Source: Agelas oroides (taxonomy: Eukaryota; Porifera; Demospongiae; Agelasida; Agelasidae). Taken from it: 64,000 nt of DNA. The first letter of the stretch is position 1. Each line of letters begins with the position of its first letter. The notes under the pieces are model-generated. The model was given only the letters and a program-made list of their open reading frames with translations, made no database searches and was not told where the DNA came from. Of this stretch, positions 1 through 12,774 are shown in pieces. The DNA is taken from NCBI GenBank assembly GCA_949130485.1, contig OX422192.1:6797085-6861084 (forward strand). Reading direction: 5' to 3'. Made by a program: the position numbers and the translations under genes.

Positions 1-1200
1 TAGATCCATGGTAGAATGGAAGAGTGACATGGTAGACAGTAGTAGAGTCATGTAGAGCCAAGTAGAGCCACGGTAGAGTGTAGTAGACCCAAGTACAACA
101 AAGTGGAGCCATATAGTAGAGGGAAGTAGAGTGAAGTAGAGTCGAGTAGAGCCATGGTAGAGTATAGTACAGTCAAGTAGAGTCAAGAAGAGACATGGTA
201 GAATGTTGTAGAGTCACGTAGATCCGTGGTAGAATGGATGAGACACATGGAGGAGAGTAGTAGAGACATGTAGAGCCATGGTAGAGTGCAGTAGAGTGAA
301 GTAGAGCCAACTAGAGACATTGTAGAACGTAGTAGAGTCACGTAGAGCCATGGTACAATGGAATAGAGACATGGTAGAGAGTAGTAGAGTCATGTAGAGT
401 CAAGTGTAGCGATGGTTGAATGGAGTAGAGCCATGGTAGTGTGTTTTAAACCCAAGTAGAACCAAGTAGAGCCATTGTAGAGTATAGTAAATTAAAGTAG
501 AGTTAAGTGGAGCCATATAGTAGAGGGATATAGAGTGAAGTAGAGTCGAGTAGAGCCATGGTAGAGTATAGTAGAGTCAAGTAGAGTCAAGAAGAGACAT
601 GGTAGAATGTAGTAGAGTCACGTAGATCCATGGTAGAATGGAAGAGTGACATGGTAGACAGTAGTAGAGTCATGTAGAGCCAAGTAGAGCCACGGTAGAG
701 TGTATTAGACCCAAGTACAACAAAGTGGAGCCATATAGTAGAGGGATGTAGAGTGAAGTAGAGTCGAGTAGAGCCATGGTAGAGTATAGTAGAGTCAAGT
801 AGAGTCAAGAAGAGTCATTGTAGAATGTTGTAGAGTCACGTAGATCCGTGGTAGAATGGAAGAGTGACATGGTAGAGAGTAGTACAGTCATGTAGAGCCA
901 AGAAAAACCATGGTAGAGTGTAGCAGAGTAAAGTAGAGTTAAGTAGAGCCATGGTAGAGTATAGTAGAGTCAAGTAGAATCAAGAAGAGACATGGTAGAA
1001 TGTAGTAGAGTCACGTAGATCCATGGTAGAATGGAAGAGTGACATGGTAGACAGTAGTAGAGTCATGTAGAGCCAAGTAGAGCCACGGTAGAGTGTATTA
1101 GACCCAAGTACAACAAAGTGGAGCCATATAGTAGAGGGATGTAGAGTGAAGTAGAGTCGAGTAGAGCCATGGTAGAGTATAGTAGAGTCAAGTAGAGTCA
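1..1200. repeat. Lead-in of 620-bp and 393-bp type modules
   Basis: The window opens inside a B-type (620-bp) module whose first bases are cut off. Sub-block markers fall near 182, 399 and 586, spacings of 217 and 187 bp. A complete A-type module (393 bp) runs from about 587 to 979, and a further 218-bp A-type sub-block from 980 to about 1,200. In this copy the third sub-block of B carries the ATAGTAGAGGG variant (near 505), which is normally found in the first sub-block and makes it about 2 bp longer. The pieces are the same as those that build 8,723-28,142. Confidence 0.8.
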
Positions 1201-3129
1201 AGAAGAGACATGGTAGAATGTAGTAGAGTCACGTAGATCCATGGTAGAATGGATGAGACACATGGTAGAGAGTAGTAGAGACATGTAGAGCCATGGTAGA
1301 GTGCAGTAGAGTGAAGTAGAGCCAAGTAGAGACATTGTAGAACGTAGTAGAGTCACGTAGAGCCATGGTACAATGGAATAGAGACATGGTAGAGAGTAGT
1401 AGAGTCATGTAGAGTCAAATGTAGCGATGGTAGAATGGAGTAGAGCCATGGTAGTGTGTTTTAAACCCAAGTATTGAACCAAGTAGAGCCATGGTAGAGT
1501 ATAGTAAATTAAAGTAGAGTTAAGTGGAGCCATGGTAGAGTGAAGTAGAGTGAAGTAGAGTCGAGTAGAGCCATGGTAGAGTATAGTAGAGACAAGTAAA
1601 GTCAAGAAGAGAGATGGTAGAATGTAGTAGAGCCATTTAGAGCCATGGTAGAATGGAATAGAGACATGGTAGAGAGTAGTAGAGTCATGTAGAGTCAAGT
1701 AGAGCCATGGTAGAGTGTAGTAGAGTAAAGTAAAGCTGAGTGGAACCATGGTAGAGTGAGGTAGAGCCAAGTAGAGACATGGTAGAATGTAGTAGAGTCA
1801 CGTAGAGCCATGGTAGAATGGAATAGTAACATGATAGAGAGTAGTAGAGTCATGTAGAGTCACGTGTAGCCATGGTAGAATGGAGTATAGCCATGGTAGA
1901 GTGTAGTAGACCCAACTAGAACAAAGTAGAGCCATGGTAGAGTGTAGTAGAGTAAAGTAGAGCTAAGTGGAGCCATGGTAGAGTGAAGTAGAGTCGAGTA
2001 GAGCCATGGTAGAGTATAGTAGAATCAAGTAGAGTCAAGAAGAGACATGGTAGAATGTGGTAGAGTCACGTAGATCCGTACTAGAATGGAAGAGAGACAT
2101 GGTAGAGAGTAGTAGAGTCATGTAGAGCCAAGTAGAGCCATGGTAGAGTGTAGTAGAGTAAAGTAAAGCTGAGTGGAACCATGGTAGAGTGAAGTAGAGC
2201 CAAGTAGAGACATGGTAGAATGAAGTAGAGTCATGTAGAGCCATGGTAGAATGCAATAGAAACATGGTAGAGTGTAGTAGAGTCATCTAGAGTCACGTGT
2301 AGCCATGGTAGAATGGAGTAGAGCCATGGTAATGTGTTGTAGACCCAAGTAGAGCCATGGTAGAGTGTAGTAGAGTAAAATAGAGTTAAGTTGAGCCATG
2401 GTAGAGTGAAGTAGAGTGAAGTAGAGTCGAATAGAGCCATGGTAGAGTATAATAAAATCAAGTAGAGTCAAGAAGAGACATGGTAGAATGTAGTAGAGTC
2501 ACGTAGATCCGTGGTAGAATGGAAGAGACACACGGTAGAGAGTAGTAGAGTCATGTAGAGCCAAGTAGAGCCATGGTAGAGTGTAGTAGACCCAAGTACA
2601 ACAAAGTGGAGCCATGGTAGAGTGAAGTAGAGTGAAGTAGAGTCGAGTAGAGCCATGGTAGAGTATAGTAGAGTCAAGTAGAGTAAAGACGAGACATGGT
2701 AGAATAAAGTAGAGTCACGTACAGCCATGGTAGAATGGAATAGAGACATGGTAGAAAGTAGTAGAGTCATGTAGAGTCAAGTGTAGCTATGATAGAATGG
2801 AGTAGAACCATGGTAGAGTGTAGTAGACCAAAGTAGAACAAAGTAGAGCCATGGTAGAGTGTAGTAGAGTAATGTAGAGCTAAGTGGAGCCATGGTAGAG
2901 TGAAGTAGAGTCGAGTAGAGCCATGGTAGAGAATAGTAGAGTCAAGTAGAGTCAAGAAGAGACATGGTAGATTGTAGTAGACTCACGTAGATCTGTGGTA
3001 GAATGGAACAGTGACATGGTAGAGAGTAGTAGAGTCACGTAGAGCCAAGAAGAGCCATGGTAGAGTGTAGTAGAGTAAAGTAGAGTTAAGTAGAGCCATG
3101 GTAGAGTATAGTAGAGTCAAGTAGAGTCA
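1201..3129. repeat. 1,929-bp module, copy 1
   Basis: This copy has neither the 82-bp duplication nor the TA insertion found in copy 2, so it shows the basic module length. It carries GTATTGAACC just after the TTTTAAACCC anchor at 1,459, shared with copy 2 but not with copy 3, which has GTAGAACC. Confidence 0.8.
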
Positions 3130-5142
3130 AGAAGAGACATGGTAGAATGTAGTAGAGTCACGTAGATCCATGGTAGAATGGATGAGACACATGGTAGAGA
3201 GTAGTAGAGACATGTAGAGCCATGGTAGTGTGCAGTAGAGTGAAGTAGAGCCAAGTAGAGAAATTGTAGAACGTAGTAGAGTCACGTAGAGCCATGGTAC
3301 AATGGAATAGAGACATGGTAGAGAGTAGTAGAGTCATGTAGAGTCAAATGTAGCGATGGTAGAATGGAGTAGAGCCATGGTAGTGTGTTTTAAACCCAAG
3401 TATTGAACCAAGTAGAGCCATGGTAGAGTATAGTAAATTAAAGTAGAGTTAAGTGTAGCCATGGTAGAGTGAAGTAGAGTGAAGTAGAGTCGAGTAGAGC
3501 CATGGTAGAGTATAGTAGAGACAAGTAAAGTCAAGAAGAGAGATTGTAGAGTGAAGTAGAGTGAAGTAGAGTCGAGTAGAGCCATGGTAGAGTATAGTAG
3601 AGACAAGTAAAGTCAAGAAGAGAGATGGTAGAATGTAGTAGAGCCATTTAGAGCCATGGTAGAATGGAATAGAGACATGGTAGAGAGTAGTAGAGTCATG
3701 TAGAGTCAAGTAGAGCCATGGTAGAGTGTAGTAGAGTAAAGTAAAGCTGAGTGGAACCATGGTAGAGTGAAGTAGAGCCAAGTAGAGACATGGTAGAATG
3801 TAGTAGAGTCACGTAGAGCCATGGTAGAATGGAATAGTAACATGGTAGAGAGTAGTAGAGTCATGTAGAGTCACGTGTAGCCATGGTAGAATGGAGTAGA
3901 GCAATGGTAGAGTGTAGTAGACCCAAGTAGAACAAAGTAGAGCCATGGTAGAGTGTAGTAGAGTAAAGTAGAGCTAAGTGGAGCCATGGTAGAGTGAAGT
4001 AGAGTTGAGTAGAGCCATGGTAGAGTATAGTAGAGTCAAGTAGAGTCAAGAAGAGACATGGTAGAATGTGGTAGAGTCACGTAGATCCGTACTAGAATGG
4101 AAGAGAGACATGGTAGAGAGTAGTAGAGTCATGTAGAGCCAAGTAGAGCCATGGTAGAGTGTAGTAGAGTAAAGTAAAGCTGAGTGGAACAATGGTAGAG
4201 TGAAGTAGAGCCAAGTAGAGACATGGTAGAATGAAGTAGAGTCATGTAGAGCCATGGTAGAATGCAATAGAAACATGGTAGAGTGTAGTAGAGTCATCTA
4301 GAGTCACGTGTAGCCATGGTAGAATGGAGTAGAGCCATGGTAATGTGTTGTAGACCCAAGTAGAGCCATGGTATAGAGTGTAGTAGAGTAAAATAGAGTT
4401 AAGTTGAGCCATGGTAGAGTGAAGTAGAGTGAAGTAGAGTCGAATAGAGCCATGGTAGAGTATAATAGAATCAAGTAGAGTCAAGAAGAGACATGGTAGA
4501 ATGTAGTAGAGTCACGTAGATCCGTGGTAGAATGGAAGAGACACACGGTAGAGAGTAGTAGAGTCATGTAGAGCCAAGTAGAGCCATGGTAGAGTGTAGT
4601 AGACCCAAGTACAACAAAGTGGAGCCATGGTAGAGTGAAGTAGAGTGAAGTAGAGTCGAGTAGAGCCATGGTAGAGTATAGTAGAGTCAAGTAGAGTAAA
4701 GAAGAGACATGGTAGAATGTTGTAGAGTCACGTACAGCCATGGTAGAATGGAATAGAGACATGGTAGAAAGTAGTAGAGTCATGTAGAGTCAAGTGTAGC
4801 CATGGTAGAATGGAGTAGAACCATGGTAGAGTGTAGTAGACCAAAGTAGAACAAAGTAGAGCCATGGTAGAGTGTAGTAGAGTAATGTAGAGCTAAGTGG
4901 AGCCATGGTAGAGTGAAGTAGAGTCGGGTAGAGCCATGGTAGAGAATAGTAGAGTCAAGTAGAGTCAAGAAGAGACATGGTAGATTGTAGTAGACTCACG
5001 TAGATCTGTGGTAGAATGGAAGAGTGACATGGTAGAGAGTAGTAGAGTCATGTAGAGCCAAGAAGAGCCATGGTAGAGTGTAGTAGAGTAAAGTAGAGTT
5101 AAGTAGAGCCATGGTAGAGTATAGTAGAGTCAAGTAGAGTCA
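3130..5142. repeat. 1,929-bp module, copy 2, enlarged to 2,013 bp
   Basis: Aligned by eye to copy 1, this copy has two length changes: an 82-bp direct duplication at 3,464-3,627, and a 2-bp TA insertion near 4,372 (GGTATAGAGTGTAG in place of GGTAGAGTGTAG). Together they account for the 84-bp excess over 1,929 bp. Confidence 0.8.
3464..3627. repeat. 82-bp direct tandem duplication inside copy 2
   Basis: The stretch starting GTAGAGTGAAG at 3,464 and ending in GAAGAGAGATT is repeated immediately from 3,546. The two 82-bp halves differ at the last bases (GATT against GATGG). Copies 1 and 3 of the module carry it once (1,541-1,615 and 5,486-5,555 regions), so the duplication arose after the modules separated. 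Confidence 0.85.
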
Positions 5143-7110
5143 AGAAGAGACATGGTAGAATGTAGTAGAGTCACGTAGATCCGTGGTAGAATGGATCAGA
5201 CACATGGTAGAGAGTAGTAGAGACATATAGAGCCATGGTAGAGTGCAGTAGAGTGAAGTAGAGCCAAGTAGAGACATTGTAGAATGTAGTAGAGTCACGT
5301 AGAGCCATGGTACAATGGAATAGAGACATGGTAGAGAGTAGTAAAGTCATGTAGAGTCAAGTGTAGCGATGGTAGAATGGAGTAGAGCCATGGTAGTGTG
5401 CTTTAAACCCAAGTAGAACCAAGTAGAGCCATGGTAGAGTGTAGTAAATTAAAGTAGAGTTAAGTGGAGCCATGGTAGAGTGAAGTAGAGTGAAGTAGAG
5501 TCGAGTAGAGCCATGGTAGAGTATAGTTGAGACAAGTAAAGTCAAGAAGAGAGATGGTAGAATGTAGTAGAGCCATGTAGAGCCATGGTAGAAAGGAATA
5601 GAGACATGGTAGAGAGTAGTAGAGTCATGTAGAGTCAAGTAGAGCCATGGTAGAGTGTAGTAGAGTAAAGTAAAGCTGAGTGGAACCATGGTAGAGTGAA
5701 GTAGAGCCAAGTAGAGACATGGTAGAATGTAGTAGAGTCACGTAGAGCCATGGTAGAATGGAATAGTAACATGGTAGAGAGTAGTAGAGTCATGTAGAGT
5801 CACGTGTAGCCATGGTAGAATGGAGTAGAGCCATGGTAGAGTGTAGTAGACCCAAGTAGAACAAAGTAGAGCCATGGTAGAGTGTAGTAGAGTAAAGTAG
5901 AGCTAAGTGGAGCCATGGTAGAGTGAAGTAGAGTCGAGTAGAGCCATGGTAGTGTATAGTAGAGTCAAGTAGAATCAAGAAGAGAAATGGTACAATGTGG
6001 TAGAGTCACGTAGATCCATACTAGAATGGAAGAGAGACATGGTAGAGAGTAGTAGAGTCATGTAGAGCCAAGTAGAGCCATGGTAGAGTGTAGTAGAGTA
6101 AAGTAAAACTGAGTGGAATCATGGTAGAGTGAAGTAGAGCCAAGTAGAGACATGGTAGAATGAAGTAGAGTCATATAGAGCCATGGTAGAATGCAATAGA
6201 AACATGGTAGAGTGTAGTAGAGTCATCTAGAGTCACGTGTAGCCATGGTAGAATGGAGTAAAGCCATGGTAAAGTGTTGTAGACCCAAGTAGAGCCATGG
6301 TAGAGTGTAGTAGAGTAAAATAGAGTTAAGTTGAGCCATGGTACAGTGAAGTAGAGTGAAGTAGAGTCGAATAGAGCCATGGTAGAGTATAATAGAATCA
6401 AGTAGAGTCAAGAAGAGACATGGTAGAATGTAGTAGAGTCACGTAGATCCGTGGTAGAATGGAAGAGACACACGGTAGAGAGTAGTAGAGTCATGTTGAG
6501 CCAAGTAGAGCCATGATAGAGTGTAGTAGTGTAAAGTAAAGCTAAGTGGAGCCATGGTAGAGTGAGGTAGAGTGAAGTAGAGCCAAGTAGAGACAAGGTA
6601 GAATGTAGTAGACCCAAGTAAAACAAAGTGGAGCCATGGTAGAGTGAAGTAGAGTGAAGTAGAGTCGAGTAGAGCCATGGTAGAGTATAGTAGAGTCAAG
6701 TAGAGTAAAGAAGAGACAATGTAGAATAAAGTAGAGTCACGTACAGCGATGGTAGAATGGAATAGAGACATAGTAGAAAGTAGTAGAGTCATGTACAGTC
6801 ACGTATAGCCATGGTAGAATGCAGTAGAGCCATGGTAGAGTGTAGTAGAGTAAAGTAGAGCTAAGTGGAGCAATGGTAGAGTGAAGTAGAGTCGAGTAGA
6901 GCCATGGTAGAGAATAGTAGAGTCAAGTAGAGTCAAGAAGAGACATGGTAGAATGTAGTAGACTCACGTAGATCTGTGGTAAAATGGAAGAGTGACATGG
7001 TAGAGAGTAGTAGAGTCATGTACAGCCAAGAAGAGCCATGGTAGAGTGTAGTAGAGTAAAGTAGAGTTAAGTAGAGCCATGGTAGAGTATAGTAGACTCA
7101 AGTAGAGTCA
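5143..7110. repeat. 1,929-bp module, copy 3, rearranged at its right end
   Basis: This copy follows copies 1 and 2 to about 6,500 and then changes. An extra stretch near 6,527-6,630 contains an additional AAAGCTAAGTGGAGCC / GCCAAGTAGAGACAAGG pair of units. Around 6,790-6,850 some units present in the other copies (the GACCCAAGTAGAACAAAG part) are missing. The net length is about 1,968 bp. The next sub-block, from about 7,108, is A-type. Confidence 0.65.
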
Positions 7111-8722
7111 AGAAGAGACATGGTAGAATGTAGTAGAGTCACGTAGATCCGTGGTGGAATGGAAGAGAGACATGGTAGACAGTAGTAGAGTCATGTAGAG
7201 CCAAGTGGAGCCACGGTAGAGTGTAGTAGACCCAAGTACAACAAAGTGGGGCCATATAGTAGAGGGAAGTAGAGTGAAGTAGAGTCGAGTAGAGCCATGG
7301 TAGAGTATAGTAGAGTCAAGTAGAGTCAAGAAGAGGCATGGTACAATGTTGTAGAGTCACGTAGATCCGTGGTAGAATGGAAGAGTGACATGGTAGAGAA
7401 TAGTACAGTCATGTAGAGCCAAGAAGAGCCATGGTAGAGTGTAGCAGAGTAAAGTAGAGTTAAGTAGAGCCATGGTAGAGTATAGTAGAGTCAAGTAGAG
7501 TCAAGAACAGACATGGTAGAATGTAGTAGAGTCACGTAGATCCATGGTAGAATGGAAGAGTGACATGGTAGACAGTAGTAGAGTCATGTAGAGCCAAGTA
7601 GAGCCACGGTAGAGTGTAGTAGACCCAAGTACAACAAAGTGGAGCCATATAGTAGAGGGAAGTAGAGTGAAGTAGAGTCGAGTAGAGCCATGGTAGAGTA
7701 TAGTACAGTCAAGTAGAGACAAATAGAGACATTGTAGAACGTAGTAGAGTCACGTAGAGTCATGGTACAATGGAATACAGACATGGTAGAGAGTAGTAGA
7801 GTCATGTAGAGTCAAGTGTAGCGATGGATGAATGGAGTAGAGCCATGGTAGTGTGTTTTAAACCCAAGTAGAACCAAGTAGAGCCATGGTAGAGTATAGT
7901 AAATTAAAGTTGAGTTAAGTGGAGCCAAATAGTAGAGGGATATAGAGTGAAGTAGAGTCGAGTAGAGCCATGGTAGAGTATAGTAGAGTCAAGTAGAGTC
8001 AAGAAGAGACATGGTAGAATGTAGTAGAGTCACGTAGATCCATGGTAGAATGGAAGAGTGACATGGTAGACAGTAGTAGAGTCATGTAGTAGAGTCACGT
8101 AGATCCGTGGTGGAATGGAAGAGAGACATGGTAGAAAGTAGTAGAGTCATGTACAGTCAAGTGTAGCCATGGTAGAGTGTAGTAGACCCAAGTACAACAA
8201 AGTGGAGCCATGGTAGAGTGAAGTAGAGTGAAGTAGAGTCGAGTAGAGCCATGGTAGAGTATAGTAGAGTCAAGTAGAGTGAAGAAGAGACATGGTAGAA
8301 TAAAGTAGAGTCACGTACAGCCATGGTAGAATGGAATATAGACATGGTAGAAAGTAGTAGAGTCATGTAGAGTCAAGTGTAGCCATGGTAGAATGGAGTA
8401 GAACCATGGTAGAGTGTAGTAGACCAAAATAGAACAAAGTAGAGCCATGGTAGTGTGTAGTAGAGTAATGTAGAGCTAAGTGGAGCCATGGTAGAGTGAA
8501 GTAGAGTCGAGTAGAGCCATGGTAGAGAATAGTAGAGTCAAGTAGAGTCAAGAAGAGACATTGTAGAATGTTGTAGAGTCACGTAGATCCGTGGTAGAAT
8601 GGAAGAGTGACATGGTAGAGAGTAGTACAGTCATGTATAGCCAAGAAGAACCATGGTAGAGTGTAGCAGACTAAAGTAGAGTTAAGTAGAGCCATGGTAG
8701 AGTATAGTAGAGTCAAGTAGAG
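7111..8722. repeat. Chimeric stretch between the 1,929-bp and A/B arrays
   Basis: One A module runs from about 7,108 to 7,500 and the first sub-block of another from 7,501 to 7,718. At about 7,719-7,735 the sequence jumps (GTAGAGACAAATAGAGACATTG) into the middle of a B-type sub-block. A second abrupt join lies near 8,086-8,096, where GTCATGTA is followed directly by GTAGAGTCACGTAGATCC. From about 8,157 to 8,551 the sequence matches the 299-bp plus 185-bp sub-blocks of the 1,929/1,310 family (compare 2,468-2,955), with the first part shortened. A 175-bp sub-block then leads into the A/B array. Confidence 0.7.
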
Positions 8723-9342
8723 TCAAGAAGAGACATGGTAGAATGTAGTAGAGTCACATAGATCCATGGTAGAATGGAAGAGTGACATGGTAGACAGTTG
8801 TAGAGTCATGTAGAGCCAAGTAGAGCCACGGTAGAGTGTAGTAGACCCAAGTACAACAAAGTGGAGCCATATAGTAGAGGGAAGTAGAGTGAAGTAGAGT
8901 CGAGTAGAGCCATGGTAGAGTATAGTAGAGTCAAGTAGAGTCAAGAAGAGACATGGTAGAATGTTGTAGAGTCACGTAGATCCGTTGTAGAATGGATGAG
9001 ACACATGGAAGAGAGTAGTAGAGACATGTAGAGCCATGGTAGAGTGCAGTAGAGTGAAGTAGAGCCAACTAGAGACATTGTAGAACGAAGTAGAGTCACG
9101 TAAAGCCATGGTACAATGGAATAGAGACATGGTAGAGAGTAGTAGAGTCATGTAGAGTCAGTTGTAGCGATGGTTGAATGGAGTAGAGCCATGGTAGTGT
9201 GTTTTAAACCCAAGTAGAACCAAGTAGAGCCATGGTAGAGTATAGTAAATTAAAGTAGAGTTAAGTGGAGCCATGGTAGAGTGAAGTAGAGTGAAGTAGA
9301 GTCGAGTAGAGCCATGGTAGAGTATAGTAGAGTCAAGTAGAG

Positions 9343-12300
9343 TCAAGAAGAGACATGGTAGAATGTAGTAGAGTCACGTAGATCCGAGGTGGAATGGAAG
9401 AGAGACATGGTAGACAGTAGTAGAGTCATGTAGAGCCAAGTAGAGCCACGGTAGAGTGTAGTAGACCCAAGTACAACAAAGTGGAGCCATATAGTAGAGG
9501 GAAGTAGAGTGAAGTAGAGTCGAGTAGAGCCATGGTAGAGTATAGTAGAGTCAAGTAGAGTCAAGAAGAGACATTGTAGAATGTTGTAGAGTCACGTAGA
9601 TCCGTGGTAGAATGGATGAGACACATGGAAGAGAGTAGTAGAGACATGTAGAGCCAAGAAGAGCCATGGTAGAGTGTAGCAGAGTAAAGTAGAGTTAAGT
9701 AGAGCCATGGTAGAGTACAGTAGAGTCAAGTAGAGTCAAGAAGAGACATGGTAGAATGTAGTAGAGTCACGTAGATCCGAGGTGGAATGGAAGAGAGACA
9801 TGGTAGACAGTAGTAGAGTCATGTAGAGCCAAGTAGAGCCACGGTACAGTGTAGTAGACCCAATTACAACAAAGTGGGGCCATATAGTAGACGGAAGTAG
9901 AGTGAAGTAGAGTCAAGTAGAGCCATGGTAGAGTATAGTAGAGTCAAGTAGAGTCAAGAAGAGACATTGCAGAATGTTGTAGAGTCACGTAGATCCGTGG
10001 TAGAATGGAAGAGTGACATGGTAGAGAGTAGTACAGTCATGTAGAGCCAAGAAGAGCCATGGTAGAGTGTAGCAGACTAAAGTAGAGTTAAGTAGAGCCA
10101 TGGTAGAGTATAGTAGAGTCAAGTAGAGTCAAGAAGAGACATGGTAGAATGTAGTAGAGTCACATAGATCCATGGTAGAATGGAAGAGTGACATGGCAGA
10201 CAGTAGTAGAGTCATGTAGAGCCAAGTAGAGCCACGGTAGAGTGTAGTAGACCCAAGTACAACAAAGTGGAGCCATATAGTAGAGGGAAGTAGAGTGAAG
10301 TAGAGTCGAGTAGAGCCATGGTAGAGTATAGTACAGTCAAGTAGAGTCAAGAAGAGACATGGTAGAATGTTGTAGAGTCACGTAGATCCGTGCTAGAATG
10401 GATGAGACACATGGAAGAGAGTAGTAGAGACATGTAGAGCCATGGTAGAGTGCAGTAGAGTGAAGTAGAGCCAACTAGAGACATTGTAGAACGTAGTAGA
10501 GTCACGTAGAGCCATGGTACAATGGAATAGAGACATGGTAGAGAGTAGTAGAGTCATGTAGAGTCAAGTGTAGCGATGGTTGAATGGAGTAGAGCCATGG
10601 TAGTGTGTTTTAAACCCAAGTAGAACCAAGTAGAGCCATGGTAGAGTATAGTAAATTAAAGTAGAGTTAAGTGGAGCCATGGTAGAGTGAAGTAGAGTGA
10701 AGTAGAGTCGAGTAGAGCCATGGTAGAGTATAGTAGAGTCAAGTAGAGTCAAGAAGAGACATGGTAGAATGTAGTAGAGTCACGTAGATCCGAGGTGGAA
10801 TGGAAGAGATACATGTTAGACAGTAGTAGAGTCATGTAGAGCCAAGTAGAGCCACGGTAGAGTGTAGTAGACCCAAGTACAACAAAGTGGAGCCATATAG
10901 TAGAGGGAAGTAGAGTGAAGTAGAGTCGAGTAGAGCCATGGTAGAGTATAGTAGAGTCAAGTAGAGTCAAGAAGAGACATTGTAGAATGTTGTAGAGTCA
11001 CGTAGATCCGTGGTAGAATGGATGAGACACATGGAAGAGAGTAGTAGAGACATGTAGAGCCAAGAAGAGCCATGGTAGAGTGTAGCAGAGTAAAGTAGAG
11101 TTAAGTAGAGCCATGGTAGAGTATAGTAGAGTCAAGTAGAGTCAAGAAGAGACATGGTAGAATGTAGTAGAGTCACGTAGATCCATGGTAGAATGGAAGG
11201 GTGACATGGTAGACAGTAGTAGAGACATGTAGAGCCAAGTAGAGCCACGGTAGAGTGTAGTAGACCCAAGTACAACAAAGTGGTGCCATATAGTAGAGGG
11301 AAGTAGAGTGAAGTAGAGTCGAGTAGAGCCATGGTAGAGTATAGTAGAGTCAAGTAGAGTCAAGAAGAGACATGGTAGAATGTTGTAGAGTCACGTAGAT
11401 CCGTGGTAGAATGGATGAGACACATGGAAGAGAGTAGTAGAGACATGTAGAGCCATGGTAGAGTGCAGTAGAGTGAAGTAGAGCCAACTAGAGACATTGT
11501 AGAACGAAGTAGAGTCACGTAAAGCCATGGTACAATGGAATAGAGACATGGTAGAGAGTAGTAGAGTCATGTAGAGTCAGTTGTAGCGATGGTTGAATGG
11601 AGTAGAGCCATGGTAGTGTGTTTTAAACCCAAGTAGAACCAAGTAGAGCCATGGTAGAGTATAGTAAATTAAAGTAGAGTTAAGTGGAGCCATGGTAGAG
11701 TGAAGTAGAGTGAAGTAGAGTCGAGTAGAGCCATGGTAGAGTATAGTAGAGTCAAGTAGAGTCAAGAAGAGACATGGTAGAATGTAGTAGAGTCACGTAG
11801 ATCCGAGGTGGAATGGAAGAGAGACATGGTAGACAGTAGTAGAGTCATGTAGAGCCAAGTAGAGCCACGGTAGAGTGTAGTAGACCCAAGTACAACAAAG
11901 TGGAGCCATATAGTAGAGGGAAGTAGAGTGAAGTAGAGTCGAGTAGAGCCATGGTAGAGTATAGTAGAGTCAAGTAGAGTCAAGAAGAGACATTGTAGAA
12001 TGTTGTAGAGTCACGTAGATCCGTGGTAGAATGGATGAGACACATGGAAGAGAGTAGTAGAGACATGTAGAGCCAAGAAGAGCCATGGTAGAGTGTAGCA
12101 GAGTAAAGTAGAGTTAAGTAGAGCCATGGTAGAGTATAGTAGAGTCAAGTAGAGTCAAGAAGAGACATGGTAGAATGTAGTAGAGTCACATAGATCCATG
12201 GTAGAATGGAAGAGTGACATGGCAGACAGTAGTAGAGTCATGTAGAGCCAAGTAGAGCCACGGTAGAGTGTAGTAGACCCAAGTACAACAAAGTGGAGCC

Positions 12301-12774
12301 ATATAGTAGAGGGAAGTAGAGTGAAGTAGAGTCGAGTAGAGCCATGGTAGAGTATAGTACAGTCAAGTAGAGTCAAGAAGAGACATGGTAGAATGTTGTA
12401 GAGTCACGTAGATCCGTGCTAGAATGGATGAGACACATGGAAGAGAGTAGTAGAGACATGTAGAGCCATGGTAGAGTGCAGTAGAGTGAAGTAGAGCCAA
12501 CTAGAGACATTGTAGAACGTAGTAGAGTCACGTAGAGCCATGGTACAATGGAATAGAGACATGGTAGAGAGTAGTAGAGTCATGTAGAGTCAAGTGTAGC
12601 GATGGTTGAATGGAGTAGAGCCATGGTAGTGTGTTTTAAACCCAAGTAGAACCAAGTAGAGCCATGGTAGAGTATAGTAAATTAAAGTAGAGTTAAGTGG
12701 AGCCATGGTAGAGTGAAGTAGAGTGAAGTAGAGTCGAGTAGAGCCATGGTAGAGTATAGTAGAGTCAAGTAGAG
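9343..12774. repeat. 3,432-bp super-unit, copy I (A A' B A B A B)
   Basis: Seven modules in the order A, A', B, A, B, A, B add up to 3,432 bp. The A' module at 9,736 has a distinctive set of changes (CAATTACAAC, GTGGGGCC, AGACGG and GTCAAG in place of GTCGAG). The same set marks A' in the other two super-units. This copy is less like copies II and III than they are like each other. For example, its B at 10,129 lacks the AGCGCC and CCACTG variants of 16,602 and 20,034. Confidence 0.7.

Larger units (their letters stand above)
1201..7110. repeat. Higher-order array of a 1,929-bp module, three copies
   Basis: Copies start at about 1,201, 3,130 and 5,143. The first interval is 1,929 bp. The second is 2,013 bp, explained by an extra 82-bp duplication and an extra TA dinucleotide in copy 2. 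A useful anchor is the TTTTAAAC-containing sub-block at 1,459, 3,388 and 5,401 (CTTTAAAC in copy 3). Each module contains sub-blocks of 248, 185, 299, 185 and 175 bp, shared with the 1,310-bp module further right, plus a longer 1,929-specific portion. The E-box-like palindrome CACGTG occurs at two fixed places per copy, for example 1,861 and 2,294. Confidence 0.85.

Noticed and set aside
1453-1475. GTTTTAAAC-containing AT-rich spots (1,459, 3,388, 10,608 and similar) as promoter or origin elements
   Set aside because: They are single diverged units at fixed positions in modules, only about 10 bp long, with no other promoter or origin features around them.
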